Assembly: GCF_000282495.1 (NCBI RefSeq)
Contig: NZ_AKJE01000059.1
Span: forward strand, 1-64,000
Length of the DNA: 64,000 bases
Direction of reading: 5' to 3'
Origin: Pseudomonas sp. GM79
GTDB lineage: Bacteria > Pseudomonadota > Gammaproteobacteria > Pseudomonadales > Pseudomonadaceae
Below the pieces are notes generated by a model, which saw only the letters and a program-made list of their open reading frames with translations, ran no database searches and was not told the origin of the DNA. Below, one piece after another: positions 53,072-62,802 of this stretch. Positions within the stretch are counted from its first letter, which is position 1. Every line of letters starts with the position of its first letter. A program made the translations under genes and the position numbers.

Positions 53072-55713
53072 CAGCGTTTCACCAATCCAGTCAAGCCGCC
53101 TGCAATCAGGGCGGCAGTGTCGGCCAGGGCAACCAGCGGATCGAGTCCGGCTGGCACAGCCATATAACGGGGTTCCCAGTCGGGCTGGAACTTGTCTTTG
53201 AAGCGGCGCAAACCTTGGAAGTTGTACAGCTGCTCACCACGGCGGAATACCATCGAGCCCAAGCGCTGGGTCAGTGGTGCGCCGCGCCGGGGTTGCAACC
53301 CCGACAACGGCACCATGCCCAGGCTGAAGCGCGCGTATCCATGATTTTTATAATGTTGAATCAGGCCGACCATCATGAACTCCATGGTCAGCTTGGGGGC
53401 GTCGGGGTGCGCGCGCATCAGGTCGAGGCTGGCCAGATCATGGCCGTAGGTCTCGAGCAGGTTGGCGAACGCCACCGGGCGCCCTTCGAAACGAATCACC
53501 GCGACACGAAAGTGCTTGAGATAGTCATCACTGAAACGCCCGAGCGAGAAGCCTTTCTCGCGCACGTTCTTGCCGGTCAGCCAGGCGTCCGAAATAGCCT
53601 TGAGCTCATCCATTGGCGCTTGCCCCGGCTCATGGATTTCCAGCGACAGGCCGTCACGGGTGCCGCGGTTCCAGGTGTAGCGCAGGTCCTTCATCTCTTT
53701 GCCTTTGGCCTCGAGATCGAAACGCTTGAGGTCAACCCGGGCTTCTTCGCCGAGCTTGATCGCGGTCAGGCCTATATCCATGTAGTACGGCAAATTCTCC
53801 GCGCGCACTTGATAGAACACAGGGCGGGCGTGGTGGATATCGCAGAGGTCGCGGAACTGCCAGATCATTTCCGCCCGTGGCTGGCTCGGGCCGATCGGGT
53901 CATACAACGCCACCAGGCTGCGGCCACGGCGGGCGTACATCAGAAACGCCTCGTCGTTGGGATGAAACAGCAGCGCCTTGTCACCGGTCAGGGCCAGGCC
54001 GCCATCCGGTTGGGCCGAGGCCATGAGAATCTTTACCGCGCGGTCCAGCTCGTCGGGCGTTGGCAGATGGATCACCGGGCGCGCGGTGCGCAGCAGCCAG
54101 GTCAGGGACACCACCACTAGCAGGACCGCGGCGCCGAGCAGCGAGCGCAGGCCTCGCGGGGCATCGGCGTCGAGGGTGAACTGCCACCAGAGTTGATGGC
54201 TATAGGGAACGTCTTGATAGGCGAACAGCAGCAACCAGATCGATGCGCCGAGTACGCACAGGCTGGCCACCAGATACAGCGGCGAAAACGGCACTTCGGT
54301 CAGGCGGCTGGGGCGATAGAACGAGCGCCGGAAAACCCCCAGCAAACTCGCCGTCAGGGTCATCAGGCAAGCCTCTTCCCAGTCGAACCCTTTAAGCAGT
54401 GAGAGCAGGGCGCCGACCAACAACAGAATGGTGGTCAGCATCCATGCGGCTGACAGGCGGCGACGTAGCCCCTGAGCCAGCAGCAGGCAGAGCACGCCCA
54501 CCAGGCTGGCGCCGAAGTGTGAAGCGTCGACCAAACGATGCGGAATCAGAAAACCGATGTGTTCAAGGCGGGTATCGATCTCCGGCGTCACGCCGGAAAA
54601 CAGCAGCACCACGCCGGACAGGAACACCAGCACCGCCAGAATCGGTGCGGCCATGCCAGATGCAGCACGCAACGACTGGCGCGTCTGAAACAGGCGCTGG
54701 CCTTCGTTGACCAGCAGCAGTACGCAAGCCACCAGCAGCGGCAACACCACGTAGATCAGGCGATAGAGCAGCAGGGCGGCGGCCAGTGGTGCGGCGCCGA
54801 GCTTGTCGGCGAAGGCGGCCAGCAAAATCGCTTCGAACACCCCGACACCACCCGGTACATGGCTGAGCACACCAGCGGCCAGGGCCAATAGATAGACCAG
54901 CAGGAAGGCACCAAAGGGCGGTGCTTCCGGCAGCAACAGGTAGAGCACCGTCGCGGCGGCGGCCACGTCCAGAGCGGTGATGACCAATTGCAGGAACGTC
55001 AGGCGGCGACCCGGCAGGCGCAAGGTGCGGCGACCGACCTTGACCAGCAGGTTGTCGGGATAAGGCTGTTCAGGCAAGCGACGGCGATAGATGCCGATGG
55101 CCAGTACTGTTGAGAGCAGCAGCACGGCCACTGCAATCGCACCCAGCAACGTCTCGGAGAAACCCAGGGCCACGGAAGCAGCGGACAGGTTGCTGAGGGT
55201 GGCGAGGGCGGCCAGGGGCGGAAGGGCGCAGCCGAGTGAGAGGCTGGCAAACAAAGTCATGTGCGCGACTTCCGACGCCCCCACACCATACCGTGCATAT
55301 AAACGGTAGCGAACCGAGCCTCCCGACAACAGCGAAAGGCCGATGGCATTGCCAATGGCAAATGCGGTGAAGCCGCCCAATGCCAGTATTCGCGGCGCCA
55401 GCGTCACGCCGGCATAACGGCTGGCCGACCATTCGTAACCCAGCAGAATGATGAAGCCGATGACAGTCGCGGCGAGCGCGCCCAGCAAGGCCGGTTTCGG
55501 CACTTCCAGGATTGAGTCATGCAGCGCGTACAGATCGAGTTCGCTCAGCAGGTGACGACAGGCAATCAGCGCAATGGCGAACAACAGCAAAGTGACCGCC
55601 AGACCGATGGGTTGGCGATATTTGCTGATTCGATCCAGCAAGCGCAGGCGCTCGGCTTTGATCGGTTGTGTCGCTGTGACGGTGTCTTGTGGATCAGACG
55701 AGTTGGCGCGCAT
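53071..55713 (-). CDS. mprF: MprF, aminoacyl-phosphatidylglycerol synthase/flippase
   Basis: An 880-residue membrane protein from ATG 55713 behind AGAGGTG. Residues about 30-500 contain some 13-14 transmembrane helices (flippase part). The cytosolic C-terminal synthase domain (about 530-860) transfers an amino acid from tRNA to phosphatidylglycerol; segments such as FMYARRGRSLVALYDPIGP, then VFYQVRAENLP and FSLGMVPLSGL are typical. The P. aeruginosa homologue makes alanyl-PG and gives resistance to cationic peptides and acid. Paired with the virJ-like hydrolase. Confidence 0.95.
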   Translation of the reverse strand: MRANSSDPQDTVTATQPIKAERLRLLDRISKYRQPIGLAVTLLLFAIALIACRHLLSELDLYALHDSILEVPKPALLGALAATVIGFIILLGYEWSASRYAGVTLAPRILALGGFTAFAIGNAIGLSLLSGGSVRYRLYARYGVGASEVAHMTLFASLSLGCALPPLAALATLSNLSAASVALGFSETLLGAIAVAVLLLSTVLAIGIYRRRLPEQPYPDNLLVKVGRRTLRLPGRRLTFLQLVITALDVAAAATVLYLLLPEAPPFGAFLLVYLLALAAGVLSHVPGGVGVFEAILLAAFADKLGAAPLAAALLLYRLIYVVLPLLVACVLLLVNEGQRLFQTRQSLRAASGMAAPILAVLVFLSGVVLLFSGVTPEIDTRLEHIGFLIPHRLVDASHFGASLVGVLCLLLAQGLRRRLSAAWMLTTILLLVGALLSLLKGFDWEEACLMTLTASLLGVFRRSFYRPSRLTEVPFSPLYLVASLCVLGASIWLLLFAYQDVPYSHQLWWQFTLDADAPRGLRSLLGAAVLLVVVSLTWLLRTARPVIHLPTPDELDRAVKILMASAQPDGGLALTGDKALLFHPNDEAFLMYARRGRSLVALYDPIGPSQPRAEMIWQFRDLCDIHHARPVFYQVRAENLPYYMDIGLTAIKLGEEARVDLKRFDLEAKGKEMKDLRYTWNRGTRDGLSLEIHEPGQAPMDELKAISDAWLTGKNVREKGFSLGRFSDDYLKHFRVAVIRFEGRPVAFANLLETYGHDLASLDLMRAHPDAPKLTMEFMMVGLIQHYKNHGYARFSLGMVPLSGLQPRRGAPLTQRLGSMVFRRGEQLYNFQGLRRFKDKFQPDWEPRYMAVPAGLDPLVALADTAALIAGGLTGLVKR

Positions 55714-55858
55714 CAATCACCTCTTGGATTGTGCGCGACAGGATGGAGGTATCCAGCCAAGTTACCAATCCCTGTAGAAAAAAATAATCACAAATATTAA
55801 CGCCTCTCACCAGATGTGGGCGATGGCGCGTCATCAGTCGTAGAGGGTTCTGTCTGCG

Positions 55859-55915
55859 GTTCAGCCTGGGCTGAACTCACAGTCCGGCGATCCCGAACGG
55901 CTCACTGCACAGTGA
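55859..55915. promoter_or_regulatory. Two perfect palindromes upstream of mprF
   Basis: GTTCAGCC-TG-GGCTGAAC at 55859-55876 and TCACTG-CA-CAGTGA at 55902-55915. Both lie between the tRNA terminator and the mprF start, in the 277-base gap. Possible operators for mprF. Confidence 0.4.
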
Positions 55916-55952
55916 CAGATCATTGTTGCGAAAGGACTTTTTCAACAGATAC

Positions 55953-55985
55953 AAAAAAGGCCACTCTTTCGAGTAGCCTTTTTTG
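55953..55985 (-). terminator. Terminator of tRNA-fMet copy 1
   Basis: On the minus strand AAAAAAGGCTACTC-GAAA-GAGTGGCCTTTTTT, seven bases after the tRNA end. The same sequence follows copy 2. Confidence 0.92.
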
Positions 55986-55990
55986 ATGTT

Positions 55991-56067
<77 letters not shown>

Positions 56068-56080
56068 TCTGTGTGGCGGC

Positions 56081-56108
56081 ATTCTACAGGCGAACGCCGG
56101 AGTGTCAA
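56081..56108 (-). promoter_or_regulatory. Promoter of tRNA-fMet copy 1
   Basis: On the minus strand TTGACA, 16 bases, TAGAAT; the -10 box ends 13 bases before the tRNA. Confidence 0.85.
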
Positions 56109-56248
56109 CCGTTAATCCCAGTATGGCTCAAATAAGTGTAAAACGACGGTGAACGGTCGCAGGGGAGACCTAAGCTTTGGAATCAGAACGATTTCTTGTT
56201 TCTGGGGCGAAAGGCATAGGCTGCCGATTTTTATAAAACAGGCGCGCA

Positions 56249-56282
56249 CAAAAAAGGCCACTCTTTCGAGTAGCCTTTTTTG
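56249..56282 (-). terminator. Terminator of tRNA-fMet copy 2
   Basis: Identical stem and U tract to that of copy 1. Confidence 0.92.
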
Positions 56283-56287
56283 ATGTT

Positions 56288-56364
<77 letters not shown>

Positions 56365-56377
56365 TCTGTGTGTCGGC

Positions 56378-56405
56378 ATTCTACAGAGGATCGCAGGGCT
56401 GTCAA
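56378..56405 (-). promoter_or_regulatory. Promoter of tRNA-fMet copy 2
   Basis: TTGACA, 16 bases, TAGAAT on the minus strand, same boxes as copy 1 but with a different spacer. Confidence 0.85.
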
Positions 56406-56580
56406 CCTTCAATCTCGGTAAAATCTGTTCCTGTTCAAGCGCTTAGGTGAAAAAAGCAACGGCTGACCGGTCTGAAACGCAGGCAGGGCAAGGCTTGTGG
56501 CTCTATTGAGAGGGCTCTTTCGATTGAGAAAATAAATTCCTGTGTGCTATTCCTACAAAGGAAAAAGAACATTCAGAGTA

Positions 56581-56596
56581 CTGGTGCTATATACAG
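56581..56596. promoter_or_regulatory. LexA box of dinB
   Basis: CTG-N10-CAG with centre GTGCTATATA, 68 bases before the dinB ATG. Confidence 0.8.
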
Positions 56597-56664
56597 GTGT
56601 CAGTGAGATACTGCCGATATGTCTCTCCCACACCTCATTTCTTCGCCATGAACACTGCTTTTAT

Positions 56665-57726
56665 ATGACGCAGCGAAAAATCATCCACGTCGATTGTGAC
56701 TGTTTCTACGCCGCTATCGAGATGCGTGACGACCCGCGCCTGGCCGGTAAGCCATTGGCGGTGGGCGGCTCGGCGGATCGGCGTGGGGTGATTGCCACCT
56801 GTAACTATGAAGCGCGGGCTTATGGCGTTCGCTCGGCCATGTCTTCCGGGCATGCCTTGAAACTCTGTCCGGACCTGACCATCGTCAAGCCGCGCATGGA
56901 TGCCTATAGAGAAGCGTCGAAGGAAATTCATACGATCTTTCGCGATTACACCGACCTGATCGAACCGCTTTCCCTGGATGAGGCCTACCTCGACGTGTCG
57001 GACAGCGCGCATTTTGGCGGCAGCGCCACGCGAATCGCCCAGGACATTCGCCGCCGTGTCTCCAACCAGTTGCACATCACCGTGTCGGCCGGCGTGGCGC
57101 CGAACAAGTTTCTCGCCAAGATTGCCAGTGACTGGAAGAAGCCTAACGGCCTGTTCGTGATCACGCCGGATCAGGTGGAAGACTTCGTCAGTGGTTTGCC
57201 GGTGAGCAAGCTGCACGGCGTTGGCAAAGTGACCGCCGACAAACTCGGCAGGCTCGGCATCGTCGATTGCTCGCATTTGCGCGAATGGGACAAGTTGGCG
57301 CTGGTGCGCGAATTCGGCAGCTTCGGCGAGCGGCTCTGGAGCCTCGCCCGTGGGATCGATGAGCGGTTGGTGCATAACGACAGTCGGCGGCAGTCGATCA
57401 GCGTCGAAAATACCTACGACACGGACCTGCCGGATCTGGTGAGTTGCCTGGATAAATTGCCCGAGTTGCTGGACTCCCTGAATGGCCGCATGGCAAGGAT
57501 CGATAGCAGCTATCGACCGGGCAAGCCGTTCGTCAAAGTGAAATTCCATGACTTTACCCAGACTACTCTGGAGCAGGCCGGGGCAGGGCGGGATCTGGGG
57601 AGTTATCAGTTGCTGCTGACCCAGGCCTTTAACCGTGGTGGGAAACCGGTGCGGTTGTTGGGGATTGGGGTGAGGCTGGAGGATTTGCGGGGCGGGTTTG
57701 AGCAGATGGAGTTGTTTGAGCGGTAG
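56665..57726 (+). CDS. dinB: DNA polymerase IV
   Basis: A 353-residue Y-family translesion polymerase from ATG 56665 (TQRKIIHVDCDCFYAAIE). The metal-binding acids are in HVDCDCF and in SLDEAYLDVS near residue 103. The helix-hairpin-helix segment LHGVGKVTADKLGRLG and the little-finger domain follow. The frame is open upstream, but the LexA box at 56581 would then be inside the gene. SOS control is expected. Confidence 0.96.
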   Translation: MTQRKIIHVDCDCFYAAIEMRDDPRLAGKPLAVGGSADRRGVIATCNYEARAYGVRSAMSSGHALKLCPDLTIVKPRMDAYREASKEIHTIFRDYTDLIEPLSLDEAYLDVSDSAHFGGSATRIAQDIRRRVSNQLHITVSAGVAPNKFLAKIASDWKKPNGLFVITPDQVEDFVSGLPVSKLHGVGKVTADKLGRLGIVDCSHLREWDKLALVREFGSFGERLWSLARGIDERLVHNDSRRQSISVENTYDTDLPDLVSCLDKLPELLDSLNGRMARIDSSYRPGKPFVKVKFHDFTQTTLEQAGAGRDLGSYQLLLTQAFNRGGKPVRLLGIGVRLEDLRGGFEQMELFER

Positions 57727-57760
57727 GGGCAGGGTTTTGGTACGGTGGTAAATGTAATGA

Positions 57761-57840
57761 CGCCTTCGCGAGCAAGCCCGCTCCCACATTGGTTTTATGG
57801 TGTTCACAAAACCAATGTGGGAGCGGGCTTGCTCGCGAAG
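57761..57840. repeat. REP doublet (REPIN) with extended stem
   Basis: The two REP arms face each other with only about 24 bases between. CCCACATTGGTTTT also pairs with AAAACCAATGTGGG, giving an almost continuous 35-bp stem with an 11-base loop. Confidence 0.93.
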
Positions 57841-57849
57841 CTTTTGACT

Positions 57850-58803
57850 TTAATTCGGTCCCGGATCCGCCACCAGTCGCCCGGCATCCTTGGTCAATGA
57901 CTTGAGGAATTCGGCCTGCAACTCGGGATCGTTGCGGGTCAGTTCGATCAGGCTCTGTTCCAGCTCGCTGGCTTCTTCTTCCAGCCCCAGTTCCGACAGA
58001 CGTTTGACCCGGTGTACCCACTGGCTCACTTCGTCGTCTTCGAGGTCGTCGTAAATCAACCCATGCGCTTCGAGTAGCTTGCCGCGCAAGTTGCTGCTGA
58101 TCGCCAGGGACGAGTCGGTGTGCACATCGTCCTTGTTGTCCTCGACACTGATCTGCAGTTTGCCCAGATGATTGAGGTCATGTTCGGCGAATGGGCTGTC
58201 CAGCAGGTTCAGGCGCAACACGCCGTTACGATCGGTGGTCAGTTCGAAGGTGTTCTTGGCCGCCTTGACCTGCACCGGGCGCTCGCTCCACGGCAGGCTC
58301 GAGTACTCCGTGCGCTTGTCGCGCTGGACTTCGTCGATACCCGCCAGGTTCTGTTGTGCCCGACCATGAGACTGCGCGTTCATGAACGGGTTGAGCCCGG
58401 CGAAACCATAGCTGAGCCAGTCCTTCGTCACGCTGTCCGGCAGATTGCCGAGGGCGAACACGTTGACCACGTTCGCACCGACACCGGCCACCACGGCCAC
58501 CGCGCCCAGCGGGATCTCATAGACCTCCCTCCAGGGTTGGTAAGGCGTGTAGCGATCGTAGTGACGCGTGACTTCGAACTCGGTGACTTCGAAAGTCTTC
58601 TGCTCGTGGATTTTCACCCGACGTTGTGGCAGCTCAAGCACCTTGGGCTCGCCGACATCGATCTGCAGGCTGTGATCGAGCAATTTGCGCTCGACCCGCT
58701 CCTCGTGCTCGTTGCGTTGTGACATCTGATTGGCACAGCCGCTGACCAGCAGCGCGCCGCACAGGGCGGCGCTACCGAGGCCTAAGGTGTTTCGCTTGAA
58801 CAT
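57850..58803 (-). CDS. Conserved lipoprotein of unknown function
   Basis: A 317-residue protein with a lipoprotein signal ending LLVSGC (Cys23). The following half is polar with charged beta-type segments (VTEFEVTRHYDRYTPYQPW). One short hydrophobic stretch (GAVAVVAGVGANVVNVFA) lies near residue 103, and the C-terminus is acidic and helical. I recognise it only as a Pseudomonas conserved protein found beside proS; no domain name can be given. It lies 17 bases after proS on the same strand and is likely co-transcribed. Confidence 0.75.
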   Translation of the reverse strand: MFKRNTLGLGSAALCGALLVSGCANQMSQRNEHEERVERKLLDHSLQIDVGEPKVLELPQRRVKIHEQKTFEVTEFEVTRHYDRYTPYQPWREVYEIPLGAVAVVAGVGANVVNVFALGNLPDSVTKDWLSYGFAGLNPFMNAQSHGRAQQNLAGIDEVQRDKRTEYSSLPWSERPVQVKAAKNTFELTTDRNGVLRLNLLDSPFAEHDLNHLGKLQISVEDNKDDVHTDSSLAISSNLRGKLLEAHGLIYDDLEDDEVSQWVHRVKRLSELGLEEEASELEQSLIELTRNDPELQAEFLKSLTKDAGRLVADPGPN

Positions 58804-58820
58804 GACGTCTCTATCTGGTG

Positions 58821-60536
58821 TCAGCGGCGGATACGGGCCTGGAGGAAAGACAGCACGTCAGCGACCGGCAGCGCTTGCGCCTCGGCCTCTGTACGGCTCT
58901 TGTATTCCAGATTGCCGTCGGCGAGGCCGCGGTCACTGACCACGATCCGGTGTGGAATGCCAATCAGCTCCATGTCCGCGAACTTGATACCCGGGCTGGT
59001 TTTCTTGTCGCGGTCGTCCAGCAGCACTTCGAAGCCGGCGGCAGTCAGTTCTGCGTAGAGCTTGTCGGTAGCTTCGCGAACCTGCTCGGTTTCGTAGCGC
59101 AGCGGTACCAGAGCAACCTGGAACGGGGCCAGGGCGTCGCTCCAGATAATCCCGTTCTCGTCGTTGTTCTGTTCGATGGCGGCCGCCACCACGCGGGACA
59201 CGCCAATGCCATAGCAGCCCATTTCCAGGGTGACCGGCTTGCCGTTCTCGCCCAGCACTTCGCACTTCATCGCTTTGCTGTACTTGTTGCCCAGCTGGAA
59301 GATGTGCCCGACTTCGATACCGCGCTTGATTTCCAGGGTGCCTTTGCCGTCCGGGCTCGGATCGCCGGCCACGACATTGCGCAGGTCGGCAACGGTCGGA
59401 ACCGGCAGATCACGCTCCCAGTTCACGCCGAAGTAGTGCTTGTCGTCGATGTTGGCACCGATGCCGAAGTCGCTCATCAGCTCGACGGAACGGTCGATGA
59501 TGATTGGCAGTGGCAGGTTCAACGGGCCAAGGGAACCGGCGCCGGCGCCGATGGCGTCGCGCAGTTCAGCTTCGGAAGCCATGACCAGCGGGCTGGCAAC
59601 GCCAGGCTGGTTGGCGGCCTTGATTTCGTTCAGCTCGTGGTCGCCACGGATGATCAGGGCAATCAGTTTGCCTTGTTCTTCAGCGTGTACCACGAGAGTC
59701 TTGATGGTCTTTTCGATCGGCAGATTGAAGCCCTCGACCAGTTGCGCAATGGTCTTGGCGTTCGGCGTGTCGACCAGACGCAGCTCTTCGGCAGGCGCGG
59801 CACGAGAGGTTTCGCGCGGTACGGCTTCGGCCTTTTCGATGTTCGCTGCGTAGTCGGAACCGTTGCTGAAGACGATGTCGTCTTCGCCGGATTCGGCCAG
59901 CACGTGGAACTCGTGGGAGCCGGCACCACCGATCGAGCCGTTGTCGGCTTCAACCGGGCGGAACTTCAGGCCCAGACGGGTGAACACGTTGCAGTACGCC
60001 TGGTGCATACGGTCATAGGTGATCTGCAGCGAAGGCTGATCAGCGTGGAACGAATAGGCGTCCTTCATGATGAATTCGCGGCCGCGCATCAAACCGAAGC
60101 GTGGGCGGATTTCGTCACGGAATTTGGTCTGGATCTGATACAGGTTGATCGGCAGCTGTTTATAGCTGCTCAGCTCGTTACGCATCAGGTCGGTGATGAC
60201 TTCTTCGTGAGTCGGGCCGGCACAGAAGTCGCGACCGTGGCGATCCTTGAAGCGCAGCAATTCAGGACCGTATTCTTCCCAGCGACCGGATTCCTGCCAC
60301 AGCTCAGCCGGTTGAGTGCTCGGCATCAACACTTCGAGAGAGCCGGCGGCGTTCATTTCTTCACGCACGATGGCTTCAACCTTGCGCATAACTCGCAAGC
60401 CCATGGGCAGCCAGGTGTACAGGCCCGAGGCGAGTTTGCGGATCATGCCGGCGCGCAGCATCAGCTGATGGCTGATGACAACCGCGTCGGAAGGCGTTTC
60501 TTTCTGTGTGGCGAGCAAAAATTGACTGGTGCGCAT
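58821..60536 (-). CDS. proS: Prolyl-tRNA synthetase
   Basis: A 571-residue class II synthetase of the bacterial type with an inserted editing domain (about residues 225-385, between motifs 2 and 3). Motif 2 is around DEIRPRFGLMRGREFIMKDA and motif 3 is GCYGIGVSRVVAAAIEQ. The anticodon-binding domain closes the chain. A long open frame opposite is a coding shadow. Confidence 0.97.
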   Translation of the reverse strand: MRTSQFLLATQKETPSDAVVISHQLMLRAGMIRKLASGLYTWLPMGLRVMRKVEAIVREEMNAAGSLEVLMPSTQPAELWQESGRWEEYGPELLRFKDRHGRDFCAGPTHEEVITDLMRNELSSYKQLPINLYQIQTKFRDEIRPRFGLMRGREFIMKDAYSFHADQPSLQITYDRMHQAYCNVFTRLGLKFRPVEADNGSIGGAGSHEFHVLAESGEDDIVFSNGSDYAANIEKAEAVPRETSRAAPAEELRLVDTPNAKTIAQLVEGFNLPIEKTIKTLVVHAEEQGKLIALIIRGDHELNEIKAANQPGVASPLVMASEAELRDAIGAGAGSLGPLNLPLPIIIDRSVELMSDFGIGANIDDKHYFGVNWERDLPVPTVADLRNVVAGDPSPDGKGTLEIKRGIEVGHIFQLGNKYSKAMKCEVLGENGKPVTLEMGCYGIGVSRVVAAAIEQNNDENGIIWSDALAPFQVALVPLRYETEQVREATDKLYAELTAAGFEVLLDDRDKKTSPGIKFADMELIGIPHRIVVSDRGLADGNLEYKSRTEAEAQALPVADVLSFLQARIRR

Positions 60537-60621
60537 GGTTGGCCGTTGTCGGTTGCTGATGACGAGAAATGACGGAACATTGTACGGGCGAGATCAGCTG
60601 GCGTACAGGAGTGCAGCCGGC

Positions 60622-60663
60622 AGTGTCGCAGAGGGCGAGAATCTGCCCGCCCTCTGCGACACT
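60622..60663. terminator. 16-bp perfect hairpin between ampG and proS
   Basis: AGTGTCGCAGAGGGCG pairs fully with CGCCCTCTGCGACACT, with a ten-base loop. It stands 14 bases after the ampG stop. There is no U tract on either side. Confidence 0.5.
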
Positions 60664-60677
60664 TCTGGCTTAAGTGC

Positions 60678-62237
60678 CTACGATTCTTCCGCGACCTGGG
60701 ACTGCACCGGTTCCGGCGTCGGTGTCGGACCGGCTCGGCGGTTTTCCTGGAACCAGTGCAGCGCGATCAACAGGAGAGTCGGAACACCCAGCAGGGCAGT
60801 GATCAGGAAGAAGTTGTGATAGCCGAATTTTTCCACCATAACCCCTGAGTAGCCGCCGATGAGGCGGGGCAGCAGGAGCATGATCGAGCTGAGCAGGGCG
60901 TACTGGGTGGCGGAGAACTTGAGATTGGTCAGGCTCGACAGGTAAGCGACAAATGCCGAAGTCGCCAGGCCCGAGCTGAAGTTATCCAGTGAAATAGTGA
61001 CAATCAGCATCTGCAGATTGGCGCCCATGTCCGTGAGCATCAGGAATAGCAGATTGGTGGCTGCCGACGAAACGCCGCCGATGAACAGGATGGGGAGGAT
61101 GCCAAAACGCACGATCAGCAGGCCGCCCATGCCTGCACCGACCAAGGTCATAATCAGGCCGAATATCTTGCTGACGCTGGCAATCTGATCCTTGGTGAAC
61201 CCCTGGTCGATGTAGAACACGTTGGCCATCACGCCCATGACCGTATCGGACATCCGATAGGTGGCGATCAGCCCAAGCAGCAGCAGGGCTTGCCAGCGGT
61301 AACGCAGGATGAAGTCGTTGACCGGCGTCAGCACCGGGGCCAGGCCACGACGCCCCATGGCCGACAGGCACAGGCCGGTAAGCGTGATATAGAGAATCGC
61401 CCGCAGGAACGCACGGTCTTCGAGCAGCAGGTCCAGTACGCTGACGCCGTTGAACAGTACGCTGGCGAAGTCAGTGTTGTAGAGCTGGGTGAACATGGCC
61501 GGTACGGACACCAGCAGCACGATCAGCACGAACACCGACGCCAATTGGTGCACAAAGCTGTAGCGTCCGGCCTGCAACTGGGTACGCAAAGGCACCGGCG
61601 GTTCGCGCATGAACACGGTGGTCAGCAGCGCCGGGACCATCAAGACGCCGAACAGCACGTAGGTGCCCGTCCACGCCGCATGCTTATAGTTGAAACCGGT
61701 GGAGCCGAAGCCTTCGGCGAAGAACAGTGCGCCGGCAGTCGCCAGCAGGGCCGCGACCCGGTAACCGGCCATGTAACTGGCCGCCAGCGCCGCTTGGCGG
61801 GTTTCGTCGGCGATTTCCAGGCGATAAGCATCGACGGCGATGTCTTGCGTCGCCGAGGCGAAGGCGACGACCACCGCGATCGCGATCAACCAGGACAGGT
61901 GCTTTTGCGGGTCGCAGAATCCCATGCCGATCAGGCCAAGGATTACGAGTGCCTGGGCCAGGACCAGCCAGGAGCGTCGTCGACCAAGCTTGCCAAGAAG
62001 TGGCAGGCGCCATTGATCGAGCAGCGGGGACCAGACCCATTTAAAGGCGTAGGCCAGGCCGATCAGGCTTGCATAGCCGATGGTTTCGCGGGCAACACCG
62101 GCCTCGCGCAGCCAGACTGAAAGCGTCGAAAACACCAGCATGTAGGGCAAGCCGGCGGCGAAACCAAGCAGCAACAGCACGAGCGTCGAGGGGCTGGCAT
62201 AGGCGGCGAGCGCGGCGCGCCAGGTTTTACGGGGCAT
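60678..62237 (-). CDS. ampG: AmpG muropeptide permease
   Basis: A 519-residue major-facilitator protein with about 14 hydrophobic segments. It imports GlcNAc-anhydroMurNAc peptides for cell-wall recycling, and through them affects AmpC beta-lactamase induction. Family segments include LLLLGFAAGLPYMLVFSTLS, then ATQDIAVDAYR and FGLIMTLVGAGMGG. The C-terminus has a Pro-rich tail (GPTPTPEPVQ). The ATL gene starts 44 bases upstream on the same strand. Confidence 0.93.
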   Translation of the reverse strand: MPRKTWRAALAAYASPSTLVLLLLGFAAGLPYMLVFSTLSVWLREAGVARETIGYASLIGLAYAFKWVWSPLLDQWRLPLLGKLGRRRSWLVLAQALVILGLIGMGFCDPQKHLSWLIAIAVVVAFASATQDIAVDAYRLEIADETRQAALAASYMAGYRVAALLATAGALFFAEGFGSTGFNYKHAAWTGTYVLFGVLMVPALLTTVFMREPPVPLRTQLQAGRYSFVHQLASVFVLIVLLVSVPAMFTQLYNTDFASVLFNGVSVLDLLLEDRAFLRAILYITLTGLCLSAMGRRGLAPVLTPVNDFILRYRWQALLLLGLIATYRMSDTVMGVMANVFYIDQGFTKDQIASVSKIFGLIMTLVGAGMGGLLIVRFGILPILFIGGVSSAATNLLFLMLTDMGANLQMLIVTISLDNFSSGLATSAFVAYLSSLTNLKFSATQYALLSSIMLLLPRLIGGYSGVMVEKFGYHNFFLITALLGVPTLLLIALHWFQENRRAGPTPTPEPVQSQVAEES

Positions 62238-62281
62238 GGGCTGGAGTCTGCCTCAAGGATTACGGAAACAAAGCGCGCACT

Positions 62282-62635
62282 CTAACCGCTGTGCTCTACC
62301 GGGCGCCACCCATGGCGCTGAATATCAACACGATTGTTCAGGACACTGATGCCTTCCATGCGCAATCGGGCCCGTTGTTCATCCCCCGAAGGGCTGCCCA
62401 CGGGCAGGCTGATCCGACCGCCGGCACCCAGTACCCGGTGCCAGGGAAGTTTGGTGTCACCGGGCAATTGGCTCAGTGTTCGCCCGACCCAGCGGGCAGC
62501 ACGACCCAGTCCGGCTAGCTCGGCGAGCTGGCCGTAACTCACGACTTTGCCCTCGGGCACTTGCGCCAGGGTCAGGTAGAGCGCCGTGCGTCGGATTTGC
62601 GCTGCGCTTTCGGTTTCAGCGGTTGAGTCGGTCAC
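62282..62635 (-). CDS. Alkyltransferase-like protein (ATL, MGMT homologue)
   Basis: A 117-residue protein of the alkylguanine-DNA alkyltransferase fold. The active-site PCHR of true MGMT reads PWHR here (TKLPWHRVLG), so it cannot accept alkyl groups. Such ATL proteins bind O6-alkylguanine and pass it to nucleotide excision repair. The DNA-recognition helix segment VVSYGQLAELAG and the ARWVGRTL Arg finger are present. Start at ATG 62635. Confidence 0.9.
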   Translation of the reverse strand: MTDSTAETESAAQIRRTALYLTLAQVPEGKVVSYGQLAELAGLGRAARWVGRTLSQLPGDTKLPWHRVLGAGGRISLPVGSPSGDEQRARLRMEGISVLNNRVDIQRHGWRPVEHSG

Positions 62636-62802
62636 GTCCCGGGCTTCCTGAAAAAATGCGCAATTGACCGTCTGTAGAGTAAATCCAGGATCGCCTATTG
62701 AGAAATGAACTCAATAGAAAAAGTCGGGTCAGTCCTTGCTAGGGCCTTATTCCTATGGATAATGCCGACTTTTTTTCGCAAAGTTGAGCCTTCGATTCGC
62801 TT

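Noticed and set aside
58818..60572. 584-codon open frame opposite proS
   Set aside because: It mirrors the proS frame in GC-rich DNA, is rich in low-complexity Gln/Val/His, and has no ribosome site or family. It is a coding shadow.
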